Notes: generated from the sequence alone by a model not told the origin. A stretch of 64,000 bases of DNA from Myxococcales bacterium (GCA_020846875.1 JADLDB010000117.1:54080-118079), one strand, 5' to 3'; positions 18,082-29,244 are shown, numbered from the stretch's first letter. Numbers and translations are program-made.

Positions 18082-20577
18082 ATGCCCCAGCGCCCGGGAC
18101 TCTGGCTCCTCCTCTTCTTCTTCGCCGTGGCCTCGGGCTGCGGCTCGAAGCCGGCCACCGGCGGCTACCTGGCCGTCACCGTCACCTGGGACGCCGCCGT
18201 CACCGCGCAGTGCTTCCGGGTGCAGGTCCGGCCGGCCTCGGGCGGCACGGCGCTGCGCTCCGGGCCCCTCGCGCGTCCTTCCTCGAAGAGCTCGCTGGTG
18301 GTGGCGGTGTACCAGGAGGAGCTGCCCGCCGACGTCTCCGTGGAGGCGCTGGGCTTTGCCGACGCGGCCTGCGGCACGCTGACTACCCCTCTCGAAGCCT
18401 CTGCGCTGGTGCGCGCGGCCTTCGTCGACGGGCAGACCACCGAGGTCGCCGTGCACGTCGGCGTGGGCGGAGGCCCCGACGGGGGAATGGACGCCGGCAC
18501 CGACGCCGGCACCGACGCCGGCACCGACGCCGGGGCTGACGCGGGCGAGGACGGCGGAGCGGACGGTGGTGTGGACGCGGACAACGACGGCTCCCCTGCC
18601 GGCGTGGACTGCGACGACGGCGATCCCCAGCGCTTCCCCGGCAACCCCGAGGTCTGCAGCGATCGCAAGGACAACGACTGCGACCTCGACCCGGACTGCA
18701 TGGATCCGGACTGCTCCTCGATGCAGTGCGGCCAGCCCACGCCGGCCACCGCGGTGTGCCTGGGCGGCGTCTGCCAGGAGCAGGACTGCGCCGACTCGGC
18801 CAGCAACGACGACGACGTGCTCATCGACTGCGCGGACCCGGACTGCGATGGCCGCGCCTGCCCCAACGCGGGCCGCTGCGTGGCGCTGGCCTGCAACACC
18901 ACCAGCGAGGTGTGCAACGACGGCGTCAACAACAACGACGGCGACGCGCTGGTGGACTGCGCGGATCCCGACTGCGCCGTGGGGGTGGTGTGCACCGACG
19001 GCGACCTCTGCACCGCGGGGGAGACCTGCCAGGCCGGCGGCACGTGCGGCAGCGGCACGCCGATGGGCTGTGGCGCCCCGGCGAGGTGCTTCGTCTCGCT
19101 GGGCTGCGACGCGGGCGTGTGCGTGGATGCGCGCGCGGACGCGGGGACCGGCTGCAACGATGGGCTCAACTGCACCACCGGCGACTCTTGCGACGGGGAC
19201 GGCGGCTGCGCGGGCACGCCGGTGTCCTGTCCTGCCTTGGGCGCGTGCTTCGTCGGCGCCTGCGTGGAGGCCGACGGTGGCTGCGGCGTGGCGCCCGAGC
19301 CCGGCGCGGTGTGCACCGACAGCGACGCGTGCACCGACAACGACACCTGCGCCGTCGACGGCGGCTGCGAAGGCACCCCCACCACCTGCCCGCCCGCGAG
19401 CGAGTGCGAGACGGCCAACGGCTGCAACGCGGTGACAGGCTGCTCCTACCTGCCCCGCACCGGGCAGAGCTGCGACGGCGGCACCTGCAACGCGCTCGGC
19501 CAGTGCCAGGGCTCGCCCGGCCAGGCCTTCCCCTATGCGCCCAGCAACTTCACCGAGGCCCAGCTCGCCTCGGTGGACGCGGGGGCCTGGACGGTGTCGT
19601 GCAACACCACCGTGGCCACACGGACGAGCGACGGCGGCTTCTCCATCACCTCTGGGTGCGGCGATCCCATTCCCCCGGGCATCGTCATCACCCAGGTGGA
19701 CGCGGGAGTCGAGGCGCTGGTTCTGGTCGCCAGCCAGTTCACCATCTCCGGCACTCTTCGGGCGCAGGGCGCGCGGCCGTTGATCATCGCCGTGCGTGGC
19801 GACGCCATCGTGTCCGGCGTCCTCGACCTGGAAGGAAACAACGCCGCCGGGAACGCGGCGGGGGCAGGGCGCGATTGCGCGGGAGCGGCGGGGACCGACG
19901 GGAACCGCAGCAGCGGCGGCGGTGGTGGCGCCTTCGGTACCAACGCGTCGACCGGCGGGACGGGAGGTGACGGGACGGCGGGTGGAGCCGGCGGTAGCGC
20001 GATCGGCAACCAGGCGCTCAAGCCGCTCAGAGGCGGCTGCATCGGAGGCGCGGGTGGAGGTACGGCGGCGAGCGCGGGTGGTCGGGCCGGGGGCGCGCTG
20101 CAGTTGAGCGCCGCGGGTACCCTCCTGGTGTCCGGTGTCATCGCGGCAGGAGGTGCCGGCGGCGCCGGGGCGCCCATCTCCAGCCAGGGAGGGGGCGGTG
20201 GAGGCAGCGGCGGCGCCATCCTGCTCGAAGGCGCGTCCATCTCCGTCAGCTCTGGCGCGGTGGTGGTGGCGAACGGCGGCGCGGGTGGCGAGGGCTCCGG
20301 CAATGCACCCTGGGAGTCCAACACCGGCGAGGCAGGAGAGACTGGCCCGAGGTCCAGCAGCAACGCTGCGGGGGGCAGCGCGAACAGCGTCTGTGGCGGT
20401 AGCGGCGGGCGCGGCGGGGCCATCATGACTTCCCGGGCGGGGTGGCCGAGCTTCTGTGGGGGTGGCGGGGGCGGGGGCTCTGTGGGGCGAATTCGCCTCA
20501 ACGCGCCCACGGGATGCACTCTCTCGTCCACCACCATCAGCCCGCGGCACACCGGCAACGGCCCCGGCTGCCCGTGA
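18082..20577 (+). CDS. MopE-like metal-binding-motif lipoprotein with Gly-rich C-terminus
   Basis: This 831-aa protein has a lipoprotein signal (LLLFFFAVASGC). A beta-rich domain comes first, then a tandem Asp-Ala-Gly-Thr linker (about residues 133-160). A MopE-like motif follows (DCDDGDPQRFPGNPEVC, DNDCDLDPDC), and after it a Cys-rich region with spaced cysteines and Asp clusters to about residue 475. The last third is a Gly-rich region (GGGGGAFG and GGAGGAG runs) with alternating short hydrophobic strands (LIIAVRGDAIVSGVLDL), like surface beta-helix proteins of myxobacteria. It probably sits on the cell surface. It lies 45 bp after the preceding gene on the same strand. No enzymatic activity is evident. 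Confidence 0.82.
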   Translation: MPQRPGLWLLLFFFAVASGCGSKPATGGYLAVTVTWDAAVTAQCFRVQVRPASGGTALRSGPLARPSSKSSLVVAVYQEELPADVSVEALGFADAACGTLTTPLEASALVRAAFVDGQTTEVAVHVGVGGGPDGGMDAGTDAGTDAGTDAGADAGEDGGADGGVDADNDGSPAGVDCDDGDPQRFPGNPEVCSDRKDNDCDLDPDCMDPDCSSMQCGQPTPATAVCLGGVCQEQDCADSASNDDDVLIDCADPDCDGRACPNAGRCVALACNTTSEVCNDGVNNNDGDALVDCADPDCAVGVVCTDGDLCTAGETCQAGGTCGSGTPMGCGAPARCFVSLGCDAGVCVDARADAGTGCNDGLNCTTGDSCDGDGGCAGTPVSCPALGACFVGACVEADGGCGVAPEPGAVCTDSDACTDNDTCAVDGGCEGTPTTCPPASECETANGCNAVTGCSYLPRTGQSCDGGTCNALGQCQGSPGQAFPYAPSNFTEAQLASVDAGAWTVSCNTTVATRTSDGGFSITSGCGDPIPPGIVITQVDAGVEALVLVASQFTISGTLRAQGARPLIIAVRGDAIVSGVLDLEGNNAAGNAAGAGRDCAGAAGTDGNRSSGGGGGAFGTNASTGGTGGDGTAGGAGGSAIGNQALKPLRGGCIGGAGGGTAASAGGRAGGALQLSAAGTLLVSGVIAAGGAGGAGAPISSQGGGGGGSGGAILLEGASISVSSGAVVVANGGAGGEGSGNAPWESNTGEAGETGPRSSSNAAGGSANSVCGGSGGRGGAIMTSRAGWPSFCGGGGGGGSVGRIRLNAPTGCTLSSTTISPRHTGNGPGCP
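18488..18539 (+). repeat. 12-bp tandem repeat (gacgccggcacc)
   Basis: About four copies of gacgccggcacc in a row encode the DAGTDAGT linker of the surrounding lipoprotein gene. It is a slippage-prone, in-frame array. Confidence 0.8.
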
Positions 20578-20628
20578 GGCGCCAGGCGCTGACGGCGGGA
20601 TGACGCCAGCCATGGTACCTGCCGTCCC

Positions 20629-22206
<1,578 letters not shown>

Positions 22207-22410
22207 CGTGCGGGGGGTGACACCTCTCGTCTTGGCGCGTCGCGTCAGGGCGCCCGAAGCCGGGGCCCGCGAAGGGACGTGGGGGGCCTCTGACACCTCG
22301 CGCACGACGCGCCGCATCAAAGGCGTGTACCGAGGTCGTGCTTTGGCTTCAACCACCTGCAATCGCTGCTTATTTTGTTGGCACGAAGGTCTTGCTTGAC
22401 GGAGGCAGAC
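22207..22410. promoter_or_regulatory. gene-free leader region with AT-rich patch
   Basis: This stretch between the oxidoreductase and the transglycosylase has no coding ORF of good quality. An AT-rich patch at about 22370-22379 (tattttgttg) stands out against the GC-rich background and probably marks a promoter for the downstream genes. I could not fit a standard sigma-70 or sigma-54 element to it. Confidence 0.35.
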
Positions 22411-22497
22411 GTGGACCGTCTCATGCGCGCGATTGACGAGGGTTCCCCGGGCGCACGCCAGCCAGGCGGCGTTGAGAGGCGGGTGAGGTCTCGGTGA
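22411..22497 (+). CDS. possible 28-aa leader peptide
   Basis: A GTG at 22411 with a well-spaced GGAGG opens a 28-codon ORF (MDRLMRAIDEGSPGARQ and on) that ends 84 bp before the transglycosylase start. The good ribosome-binding site is the only support. It may be a leader peptide or a chance ORF. Confidence 0.25.
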   Translation: MDRLMRAIDEGSPGARQPGGVERRVRSR

Positions 22498-22581
22498 GGG
22501 GTGGCCCGCACAGCGGGTCGCCAGTTTTCGCAGTCCCACGACGCCAGGCGAGGAGTGCCTGGCGCACTGGAGGTGTGTTTC

Positions 22582-23373
22582 ATGGATTCCTCTTCTGAGC
22601 TGGCGGCGCGGTCCCCGGCCGAACTCGAGGCGACGACGACGAAGGCCCCGTGGGTGGACTTGAGCCACGTGCCGCGGCGCTTCCTCGCGGCGACGCTGGC
22701 AGGGCAGGTGGCGTTGCTGGGCCTGATGGTGTTCGCCGGCTACCTGCTGACGCAGCGCCTCGACTCTCAGCAGGCGGCGCTCACGGCGCAGCGGCTGCAG
22801 TCCGAAGGCACCAGCGACAAGCTGAACGCGTTGACGGCCGAGACGCAGGGGCTGCGGGGCGAGGTCCAGAAGCTGCGCGAGACGGTGGCCAGCCACACCG
22901 GGGAAGACGTGCTGTTCCTCAAGGTGCTCCTGCTCAAGTCGTCGGTGCCGGTCGAGCTCGCGCGCACCATCGCGGTGGAGACGCACCGCCAGGCGCAGTT
23001 GCTGCAGCGCGATCCGGATCTGGTGCTGGCGATCATGGCGGTGGAGAGTGACTTCGTGCCGAGCGCCACGTCCAGCGTGGGGGCGGTGGGCCTGATGCAG
23101 GTGATGCCGCACTGGAAGCGCGTGCTGGGGATTCAGGGCGACCTCGCGGAGATCGGCACCAACATCCACTACGGGCTGCAGGTGCTGGGCTTCTACCTGG
23201 AGATGTACGGCGACCTCGAGATGGCGCTCACCGCGTACAACCGCGGGCCGGGCCCGGTGGACCTGGCGCTGCGGAAAGGCCAGGACGCGCGCAACGGCTA
23301 CGCGGCCAGGGTGCTGGGCGTGTACGAGCGGCTCAAGCAGATGAACATGCGCGCCAGCCCCGCTCCGCGCTGA
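22582..23373 (+). CDS. membrane-anchored lytic transglycosylase (SLT domain)
   Basis: This 263-aa protein has one membrane span (about residues 36-56, LAGQVALLGLMVFAGYLL), then a coiled-coil segment, then an SLT/goose-lysozyme-type domain. The catalytic Glu is in LAIMAVESDFVPSA, followed by GAVGLMQVMPHW and the C-terminal ALTAYNRGPGPV motif, so it should cleave the MurNAc-GlcNAc bond of peptidoglycan from the periplasmic side. The ATG at 22582, with GGAGG about ten bases upstream, is chosen over a more distant in-frame GTG at 22501. It converges on ahcY. Confidence 0.88.
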   Translation: MDSSSELAARSPAELEATTTKAPWVDLSHVPRRFLAATLAGQVALLGLMVFAGYLLTQRLDSQQAALTAQRLQSEGTSDKLNALTAETQGLRGEVQKLRETVASHTGEDVLFLKVLLLKSSVPVELARTIAVETHRQAQLLQRDPDLVLAIMAVESDFVPSATSSVGAVGLMQVMPHWKRVLGIQGDLAEIGTNIHYGLQVLGFYLEMYGDLEMALTAYNRGPGPVDLALRKGQDARNGYAARVLGVYERLKQMNMRASPAPR

Positions 23374-23380
23374 GCGGGGA

Positions 23381-23394
23381 CTTCCTTCGGGAAG
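23381..23394. terminator. possible bidirectional hairpin between convergent genes
   Basis: CTTCC-TTCG-GGAAG forms a 5-bp stem capped by a stable UUCG tetraloop between the transglycosylase stop and the ahcY stop. No T tract follows, so terminator function is uncertain. Confidence 0.35.
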
Positions 23395-23426
23395 GCGCAG
23401 CGGCCCACCGAGAGTCCGGGAGACGC

Positions 23427-24755
23427 TCAGTACCGGTAGTGGTCCGGCTTGAAGGGGCCTTCCACGGAGACCCCCAGGTACTTCGCCTGCTTCTCGGTCA
23501 GCTTCGACAGCTTCACGCCCACCTTCTCGAGGTGCAGCCGCGCCACCATCTCGTCCAGCTTCTTGGGCAGCGTGTACACCTTGCCCGCCTCGAACTTCGT
23601 GCCCGTGTCCAGCGCGCCCCAGAGCGCCAGCTGCGCCAGCGTCTGGTTGGTGAAGGAGTTGGACATGACGAAGGACGGGTGGCCGGTGGCGCAGCCCAGG
23701 TTCATCAGGCGGCCGCGCGCCAGCAGGGTGATGCGCTTGCCGTTGGGGAAGATGAACTGGTCGACCTGCGGCTTGATGTTCTCCTCGCGGACCTCCGGGT
23801 TCTTCTCCAGCCACGCCACGTCGATCTCCGAGTCGAAGTGGCCGATGTTGCAGAGGATGGCGCCGTCCTTCATCGCCGCCATGTGCTCGCCGGTGACCAC
23901 CGCCTCGCAGCCCGTCGCGGTGACGATGATGTCGGCCTTCGAGGCGATCTCGTCCAGCGTCACCACCTCGTAGCCCTCCATCGCCGCCTGCAGCGCGCAG
24001 ATGGGATCGATCTCGGTGATCATCACCCGGGCGCCCATGCCGCGCGCCGACTGGGCGCAGCCCTTGCCCACGTCGCCGTAGCCGGCCACCACCACCACCT
24101 TGCCAGCCACCATCACGTCGGTGGCGCGCTTCAAGCCGTCGAGGAAGGACTCGCGGCAGCCGTACAGGTTGTCGAACTTCGACTTGGTGACCGAGTCATT
24201 CACGTTGATGGCCGGGCACTTCAGCTTGCCGTCGCGGGCCATCTCGTAGAGCCGGTGCACGCCCGTCGTCGTCTCCTCGGAGAGGCCCTTGAGGTCCTTG
24301 AGCAACTGCGGGTGCTTGTTGTGCACCCACAGCGTCAGGTCGCCGCCGTCGTCCAGCAGCAGGTTGGGGCCCTTGCTGTCCTTGAAGGCCTTGAGCTGCG
24401 CCTCGAGGCACCAGTCGTACTCCTCCAGCGTCTCGCCCTTCCACGCGAACACCGGCACGCCCGCCTTGGCGATGGCCGCGGCGGCGTGATCCTGCGTCGA
24501 GAAGATGTTGCACGACGTCCAGGTCACCTCGGCGCCCAGCGAGACGAGCGTCTCGATGAGGACGGCGGTCTCGATGGTCATGTGCAGGCAGCCGGCGATG
24601 CGCGCGCCCTTGAGCGGGTTCTTCCCGGCGTACTGCTTGCGCAGCGACATCAGGCCGGGCATCTCCTTCTCGGCGTTGCGGATCTCCTTGCGGCCCCACT
24701 CGGCCAGCGAGAGGTCCTTCACCTTGTACGCGGGGAACTCCGTCTTGTGATCCAT
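23427..24755 (-). CDS. ahcY: adenosylhomocysteinase
   Basis: This 442-aa cytoplasmic enzyme hydrolyses S-adenosylhomocysteine (SAH) to adenosine and homocysteine, clearing the product inhibitor of methyltransferases. The family signatures are present: [14 protein letters not shown], the substrate segment [12 protein letters not shown], the NAD-binding loop [26 protein letters not shown], and the C-terminal FKPDHYRY tail. The length is typical. It starts at the ATG at 24755, 49 bp after the ArsR-type regulator on the same strand, which suggests one transcript. The gap is too short for an SAH riboswitch, so control probably comes from that regulator. Confidence 0.97.
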   Translation of the reverse strand: MDHKTEFPAYKVKDLSLAEWGRKEIRNAEKEMPGLMSLRKQYAGKNPLKGARIAGCLHMTIETAVLIETLVSLGAEVTWTSCNIFSTQDHAAAAIAKAGVPVFAWKGETLEEYDWCLEAQLKAFKDSKGPNLLLDDGGDLTLWVHNKHPQLLKDLKGLSEETTTGVHRLYEMARDGKLKCPAINVNDSVTKSKFDNLYGCRESFLDGLKRATDVMVAGKVVVVAGYGDVGKGCAQSARGMGARVMITEIDPICALQAAMEGYEVVTLDEIASKADIIVTATGCEAVVTGEHMAAMKDGAILCNIGHFDSEIDVAWLEKNPEVREENIKPQVDQFIFPNGKRITLLARGRLMNLGCATGHPSFVMSNSFTNQTLAQLALWGALDTGTKFEAGKVYTLPKKLDEMVARLHLEKVGVKLSKLTEKQAKYLGVSVEGPFKPDHYRY

Positions 24756-24804
24756 GGCGTCTTCTCTTTCGTCTCGAGGAGGGGACTGCGACTTCGGGGG
24801 ACCT

Positions 24805-25806
24805 TCAGGAAGGCGGCGGCCGCTGGGCGACCCACGCGTGCCAGGTCAGCTTCGCGTCGGGGCCCTGCGGGTGAAAGGCGTCGGGGATGGGCACGTCGGC
24901 CAGGACGGTGAGGCCGGCCTCGGCGAGGAAGCGGCGCACGTCGTCCACCGGGAAGCCGAGCCACGCGTCGCCCGACTCGGAGCGCAGGGCGTCGTCGTCG
25001 TGCGGCAGGTAGTCCAGCACCACCAGAAAGCCGCCCTTCTTGAGCAGCCGGGCGAAGGCCGCCACCGCCTGCACGGGACGAGACGCGTGGTGCAGCGTGC
25101 GCCCGGCGAAGACCAGATCCGCCCCGCCCGCCGAGTCCACCCGCTCCACCAGCGCCGCGTCCTCGTAGCTGCCGGAGAAGAGGGACACGTGGTGGAAGCC
25201 GCGCGCCGCGACCCGCTCGGCCACGCGCGCCAGTTGGGCCCGGCTGCGCTCCACCGCGATGACACGGGAGTACAGCGGCGCCAGCACGTCCAGCGTCAGG
25301 CCGTCTCCGGTGCCCACGTCCACCGCCAGTTGACGTCCTCCGAGCAGCGGCCCGAGCGCGGCGAGGTGCGCGAGGTGCTCGGGAGACGCCGGCACCGACG
25401 TGGTGGCCGTCGTCGCGGGCGCCTCGAAGTGCGTCAGGCCCACGTCCTCACGCCCCGCCACCACCTTCGGGATGCGGGCGAGACTTCCGTCCGCGAGGCA
25501 GAGGCGGCGGCCTTCCGCCAGCGCGTCCGCCACCACCGCGTCGGACTTCGAGTCCGCCGCCACCTTGAGGAAGGTGCGCGTGCCGTCGCGCCGCGCGTCC
25601 AGCAGCCCCGCCTCCCGCAGCGCGCTCACCTTCCGGCTCACCTGCGGCTGGCTGTCATCCAGCAACACCGCCAGCTCGGACACCGAGAGCTCTTCTTCCG
25701 CGCACAGCGCCAGCACCTGCAGCCGGCTCGCTTCCGCCAACACCCGGAACAACCCCACCCGCGCCAGGCGGGGAACTCCAGGCGGTGTGCGCGCGGCCAG
25801 CTGCAT
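24805..25806 (-). CDS. ArsR-type regulator fused to SAM methyltransferase-like domain (SahR-like)
   Basis: This 333-aa protein has two domains. Residues about 15-95 form an ArsR-type winged helix ([40 protein letters not shown]). Residues about 150-310 are a class I methyltransferase fold with the SAM-pocket motif [15 protein letters not shown] and a [11 protein letters not shown] strand. The same architecture occurs in SahR, a repressor of SAM-cycle genes that responds to SAH. The adjacent ahcY makes that role likely here, with the methyltransferase domain acting as ligand sensor; this is inference. It starts at the ATG at 25806, right next to inverted repeats. Confidence 0.85.
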   Translation of the reverse strand: MQLAARTPPGVPRLARVGLFRVLAEASRLQVLALCAEEELSVSELAVLLDDSQPQVSRKVSALREAGLLDARRDGTRTFLKVAADSKSDAVVADALAEGRRLCLADGSLARIPKVVAGREDVGLTHFEAPATTATTSVPASPEHLAHLAALGPLLGGRQLAVDVGTGDGLTLDVLAPLYSRVIAVERSRAQLARVAERVAARGFHHVSLFSGSYEDAALVERVDSAGGADLVFAGRTLHHASRPVQAVAAFARLLKKGGFLVVLDYLPHDDDALRSESGDAWLGFPVDDVRRFLAEAGLTVLADVPIPDAFHPQGPDAKLTWHAWVAQRPPPS

Positions 25807-25843
25807 GACGCAAAGCTATATGCGTCGTTGCGTATAAATGCAA
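25807..25843. promoter_or_regulatory. inverted repeats upstream of the SahR-like gene, probable operator
   Basis: Two dyads of the same geometry lie side by side just before the start codon: GACGCA-8 nt-TGCGTC (25807-25826) and TTGC-8 nt-GCAA (about 25828-25843). The stretch is far more AT-rich (ctatat, gtataaat) than its surroundings, as expected for a promoter with an ArsR-type operator. It would control the regulator and ahcY together. This is inferred from symmetry and position. Confidence 0.5.
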
Positions 25844-25921
25844 GACGCCACCAGGGAAGAGACAACCGGCTGAATTTTCGTGCTTGTCCCGGTGGTCGGC
25901 GCACCCGGTCGCCCGCAGGCT

Positions 25922-27526
25922 TCAGGAGGGAGGCCGGTCGACCCACTCGAAGGGGAAGCGGCGGCGCAGCGACTCGAGGGCGCTCAGCACCAGCTCGGGC
26001 TTGAGCCAACCGGGGTGGGTCCGGCGCACGCGGCGCACCGCCGGGAGCAGACCGCGCACAGCCTCTTCCGTCATGCCGGCCTGGATCCACCCCTGCGGCT
26101 CGAGGTCCAACACCCACTCACCGTCCGCCTCCCGGAGGAGGATGACGGTGACAGGGCCAGCGACGCGCAGCTCCGTCAGCTTCGGAAGCGTGGCGAAGGC
26201 CAGCAGGGCGCTTGCGCCGGCGCCTCGGAGGCCGAGGCGGGTCAGCTGGCTCCAGAGGGGATCGACCAACTGCGGCCGCAGCTCCGTCCAATCCACCGGC
26301 CGGTTCGAGGAGATCATGAGGGACGAGAGCACCGGCAAGGCGTCCCGGGTCAGCGCCGGCAGCTCCTCGACGCCCTGGCAGTACACGCTCAGCTCCGCGA
26401 GGCGCCGCAGCGGCTTGTCGCGCCGCGAGAGTCGCACCGCGAGGTCGAGGGGCACGAAGGAGAGCGCCTCGAGGCCCCGCAGCTCCGTGCCGAGGAGGAA
26501 GTCCACGCCGGCGGTCGCCTGCAAGCGTGTCACGGTGTTCCAGGCGGGGTGGCCCGTCAGCTCCTTCGCCTGCTTCGGGGTGCGGAGCACCACGTGACAC
26601 TCCGCCAGAAACCCGCGCTCGAAGACCTCGCTGCGCAGCGCCACCGCCGGCTCCAGCGCTCCCAGCCACGTCCGCCCGTGGGCCTTCACCAACTCGCGGG
26701 CCCGGGCCAGGTCTCTCTTCAGGGGCTGCTTCTTGAACTGCAGCGCGAGCAGCTCCGCGCGAGGGCTGCCGTGTTCGTGCAGCCAGTCGGCGTAGACGAG
26801 GCGCGGACCGTCGTCCTCCGGCACCTCGTAGATGAGCGCCAGCAGCTCATCCTCTCTCGGCCCCTCGCGGCGGGCAGCCAGGTGCTCGTGGAACAGGGAC
26901 TCGGCGGACGGCGGGGGCTCGCGCAAGAGCGCCTCGAGCCGCCCGGAGAGCTCTTTGAGGGCGGCCAGCTCTTCGGTGGTGGCGTCATCCGCGGGCAACT
27001 CCTCCAGCACGCGGCGGACCCCCGGGAGCACCGTCTGGAACATCAACACGCGGGCGTCGTCCTGCGCCACGCGGCGGGCCAGGGGCTCGCGCACCCGGGC
27101 GTCCTTCATCCGGGCCAGCGCGCTGAGCATCATCGTCCAGCGGCTCCCGCCGATGCCTCCCGCGGTGGGCAGCGTGGAGACGAAGTCGGCGAAGGCGCGC
27201 GCCACCCGTGGATCGTCCAGCGACTGCAGGCGCTCGATGCGCTCTCCGACGTGGACCCACGGAGGCTCGGGGAAGACGTCCAGCAGCCGGTCCACGTCCA
27301 GGTCGCGGCGCGCGGTGGCGAGGTCCAGCCACGCCTCCTGGAGCGCCTTGCGGGTCCTGCCCACCACCGGCGGCAGCGCGCCCGTGAGGTGCTCCGACAG
27401 CTCGTCGATGAGGTCCGCCAGGCGGGGCAGCCGGCGCGCCCGCCAGGCCTCCAGCATCGCCGTCAGCGCCGCCGCGGGGCGCTTCTCGTCCAGCAGGCGG
27501 TGGACGGCAGCGAGCTCGAGTCGCAT
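25922..27526 (-). CDS. TIGR02996 domain protein
   Basis: This 534-aa cytoplasmic protein contains the TIGR02996 signature in its middle (about residues 225-265): EDELLALIYEVPEDDGPRLV, YADWLHEHGSPRAELLALQ. This short domain is common in myxobacteria and planctomycetes. After it comes a weak leucine-rich-repeat-like region (LRGLEALSFVPLDLAV and related LxxLxxL segments). The N-terminal 200 residues are helical, with HEAT-like character. No activity is known. It begins at the ATG at 27526, just downstream of a small secreted ORF and a kinase gene on the same strand. Confidence 0.8.
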   Translation of the reverse strand: MRLELAAVHRLLDEKRPAAALTAMLEAWRARRLPRLADLIDELSEHLTGALPPVVGRTRKALQEAWLDLATARRDLDVDRLLDVFPEPPWVHVGERIERLQSLDDPRVARAFADFVSTLPTAGGIGGSRWTMMLSALARMKDARVREPLARRVAQDDARVLMFQTVLPGVRRVLEELPADDATTEELAALKELSGRLEALLREPPPSAESLFHEHLAARREGPREDELLALIYEVPEDDGPRLVYADWLHEHGSPRAELLALQFKKQPLKRDLARARELVKAHGRTWLGALEPAVALRSEVFERGFLAECHVVLRTPKQAKELTGHPAWNTVTRLQATAGVDFLLGTELRGLEALSFVPLDLAVRLSRRDKPLRRLAELSVYCQGVEELPALTRDALPVLSSLMISSNRPVDWTELRPQLVDPLWSQLTRLGLRGAGASALLAFATLPKLTELRVAGPVTVILLREADGEWVLDLEPQGWIQAGMTEEAVRGLLPAVRRVRRTHPGWLKPELVLSALESLRRRFPFEWVDRPPS

Positions 27527-27532
27527 ACCGCC

Positions 27533-27655
27533 TCAGGGCGCGAAGAACCCGCTTGCCGCCAGCCGCGGCGCGCCGGAGCCCTCTTGGGTGGGCGCGGCGG
27601 AGCTGCTCGCGGCCAGCGCCGGCACCAGCACCAGGCAGAGACGGCGGAGGCGCAT
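27533..27655 (-). CDS. 40-aa putative secreted peptide
   Basis: A 40-codon ORF starts 8 bp after the kinase stop. It encodes MRLRRLCLVLVPALAASSSA, a good signal-peptide-like start, then a 20-residue tail ending AASGFFAP. It ends 6 bp before the TIGR02996 gene start, so it sits in tight operon spacing. It may be a small secreted peptide or the N-terminal relic of a lost gene. Confidence 0.4.
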   Translation of the reverse strand: MRLRRLCLVLVPALAASSSAAPTQEGSGAPRLAASGFFAP

Positions 27656-27663
27656 TGGGAGAC

Positions 27664-29190
27664 TCAGCGGTAGGGGTTGGACTCGTCCACGGTGAGCGGC
27701 GTCCTGGGCTTCTTGGGCTTCTTCCCCGGCGAGGAGAGCGCGCTGGGGACGGGCGCGAGGGCGACGTGCTTGTCCTGGGGCCTGTCGAAGACGAGCTCGA
27801 ACTCGCTGGCGACGAAGCGCTCCGCGCTGGCCTTCACCGCCAGCTTCGCGCCGCTCTTCCGCTTCAGGGTGCAGGGGTTGCAGTCCAGCGCCTCGCCGTC
27901 GACGACGAAGCGGGCCTCCTTCGGATCGGCCGAGAGCGTCAGCTCCACCTCGACGGGCGCCGGCGCGGCGGTGCCTGTCCCGTCCTGCGGCTCCACCTTC
28001 GGGCGCCTGGGCGCCGGTGCGTCCACCCCAGTGGTTGGCGCGGGCTCGGCCTTCGAGAAGAGGACGTAGGCGCCGCCGCCTCCCGCCAGCACCAGCGCGG
28101 CCAGCGCGGCGAAGAGCACCAGCGGCCGCCGGCTGGGCGCCAGAGCGATCGTCTCCTCCGGTGGGGGCCGGGGCCCTGCGCGCGGCACCGACGGCTTGGA
28201 CGGCGTGCGCCCGGGCATCGCCAGCACCCCTGGGGCCGAGCGCTTGGAGTTGCTGCCCGGGCGGGGCGTGCCCCCCTTCGCCAGCTCCTGCTTCACCGCC
28301 ACCGAGGCCGCGGCCCACACCGGCCCGTCTTCGGGCGCTGTGATGGCGAGGAGGAGGCGGCGCACCTCCATCGCGTCGCGCTCCCGCTGGGCGCGCTCCT
28401 TCACCAGCAGCCCGTCGACGAGCTTGCCCAGCGCCACCGGCAGCTCCGGCTTCACCTCCCGCACCGGCGTGGGGTGGGTGGACAGCACCCGGGCCAGGGT
28501 GGCCATCTCTCCGCCGGTGGACTCGAAGGGCGGGGCGCCGGTGAGCAGGTGGTAGAGGACCGCGCCCACCGAGTAGAGGTCCGACTCCGGGCCGACGCCG
28601 CGCTCGCCCTTCACCTGCTCGGGCGACATGTACTGCGGCGTGCCCATCGACTGCCCCGTCTGCGTGACGCCGCTGCCTTCGCCGAAGCGGGAGATGCCGA
28701 AGTCCAGCACCTTGATGGCGTGCTTCGGCCGCGTGCAGAGGAAGATGTTGGCGGGCTTGATGTCCCGGTGCACCACCCCGGCCGCGTGCGCCGCCGTAAG
28801 CGCCTCCAGGACCGGCCCCATCACCGCCACCGCCTGGGCGGGCGTCATCACCTTGAGCTGCTTCAAGGTCGCCTTCAGGGTGGCGCCCTCGAGGAACTCC
28901 ATCACGATGAAGGGCGAGCCCTCGTCCGTCTCGCCCATGTCCAGCACGTCGACGATGCCCGAGTGGTCGATGACCGCGGCGGCCTGCGCCTCGAGGCGGA
29001 AGCGGTGCAGCATGTCCTGGCGCGTCTGTGCGTCGGCGTCGCCCGCCTCCATCACCTTGATCGCCACCCGACGGCCCACCGCCAGGTTGGTGGCCGCGTA
29101 CACCACCCCCATGCCGCCTTTCCCCAGCACGCCGTCGATGCGGTACTTGTCGGCGAAGACCGCTCCGGTCTCCAGGGGCACGACCTTCAT
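27664..29190 (-). CDS. transmembrane Ser/Thr protein kinase
   Basis: This 508-aa Hanks-type kinase has an intact Gly loop (LGKGGMGVVYAATN), an ATP-binding Lys in RRVAIKVME, a catalytic loop HRDIKPAN, DFG (VLDFGISRFG) and an activation segment GTPQYMSPEQ. A Pro-rich linker is followed by one membrane span (PLVLFAALAALVLAGGGGAYVLF) and a C-terminal PEGA-like domain with two cysteines (DGEALDCNPCTLKRKSG). The ATG at 29190 is preferred over 29214 because it starts closer to the kinase fold. It differs from the two GGMAEV kinases in the window and belongs to the PknB-like group. Its target is unknown. Confidence 0.92.
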   Translation of the reverse strand: MKVVPLETGAVFADKYRIDGVLGKGGMGVVYAATNLAVGRRVAIKVMEAGDADAQTRQDMLHRFRLEAQAAAVIDHSGIVDVLDMGETDEGSPFIVMEFLEGATLKATLKQLKVMTPAQAVAVMGPVLEALTAAHAAGVVHRDIKPANIFLCTRPKHAIKVLDFGISRFGEGSGVTQTGQSMGTPQYMSPEQVKGERGVGPESDLYSVGAVLYHLLTGAPPFESTGGEMATLARVLSTHPTPVREVKPELPVALGKLVDGLLVKERAQRERDAMEVRRLLLAITAPEDGPVWAAASVAVKQELAKGGTPRPGSNSKRSAPGVLAMPGRTPSKPSVPRAGPRPPPEETIALAPSRRPLVLFAALAALVLAGGGGAYVLFSKAEPAPTTGVDAPAPRRPKVEPQDGTGTAAPAPVEVELTLSADPKEARFVVDGEALDCNPCTLKRKSGAKLAVKASAERFVASEFELVFDRPQDKHVALAPVPSALSSPGKKPKKPRTPLTVDESNPYR

Positions 29191-29244
29191 GGGCGCGGGC
29201 GATGATAGCGCCAAAGGCGGCCCTGTCCCGCCGGGAATGGGGCG

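Noticed and set aside
22378..22396. Sigma-54-like promoter (TTGGCAC ... TTGCT) upstream of the transglycosylase
   Set aside because: The GG and GC elements are 12 bp apart instead of the required 10, so it does not fit the -24/-12 rule.
24756..24804. SAH riboswitch before ahcY
   Set aside because: Only 49 bp separate the two genes, too short for the known fold, and no conserved elements are seen.
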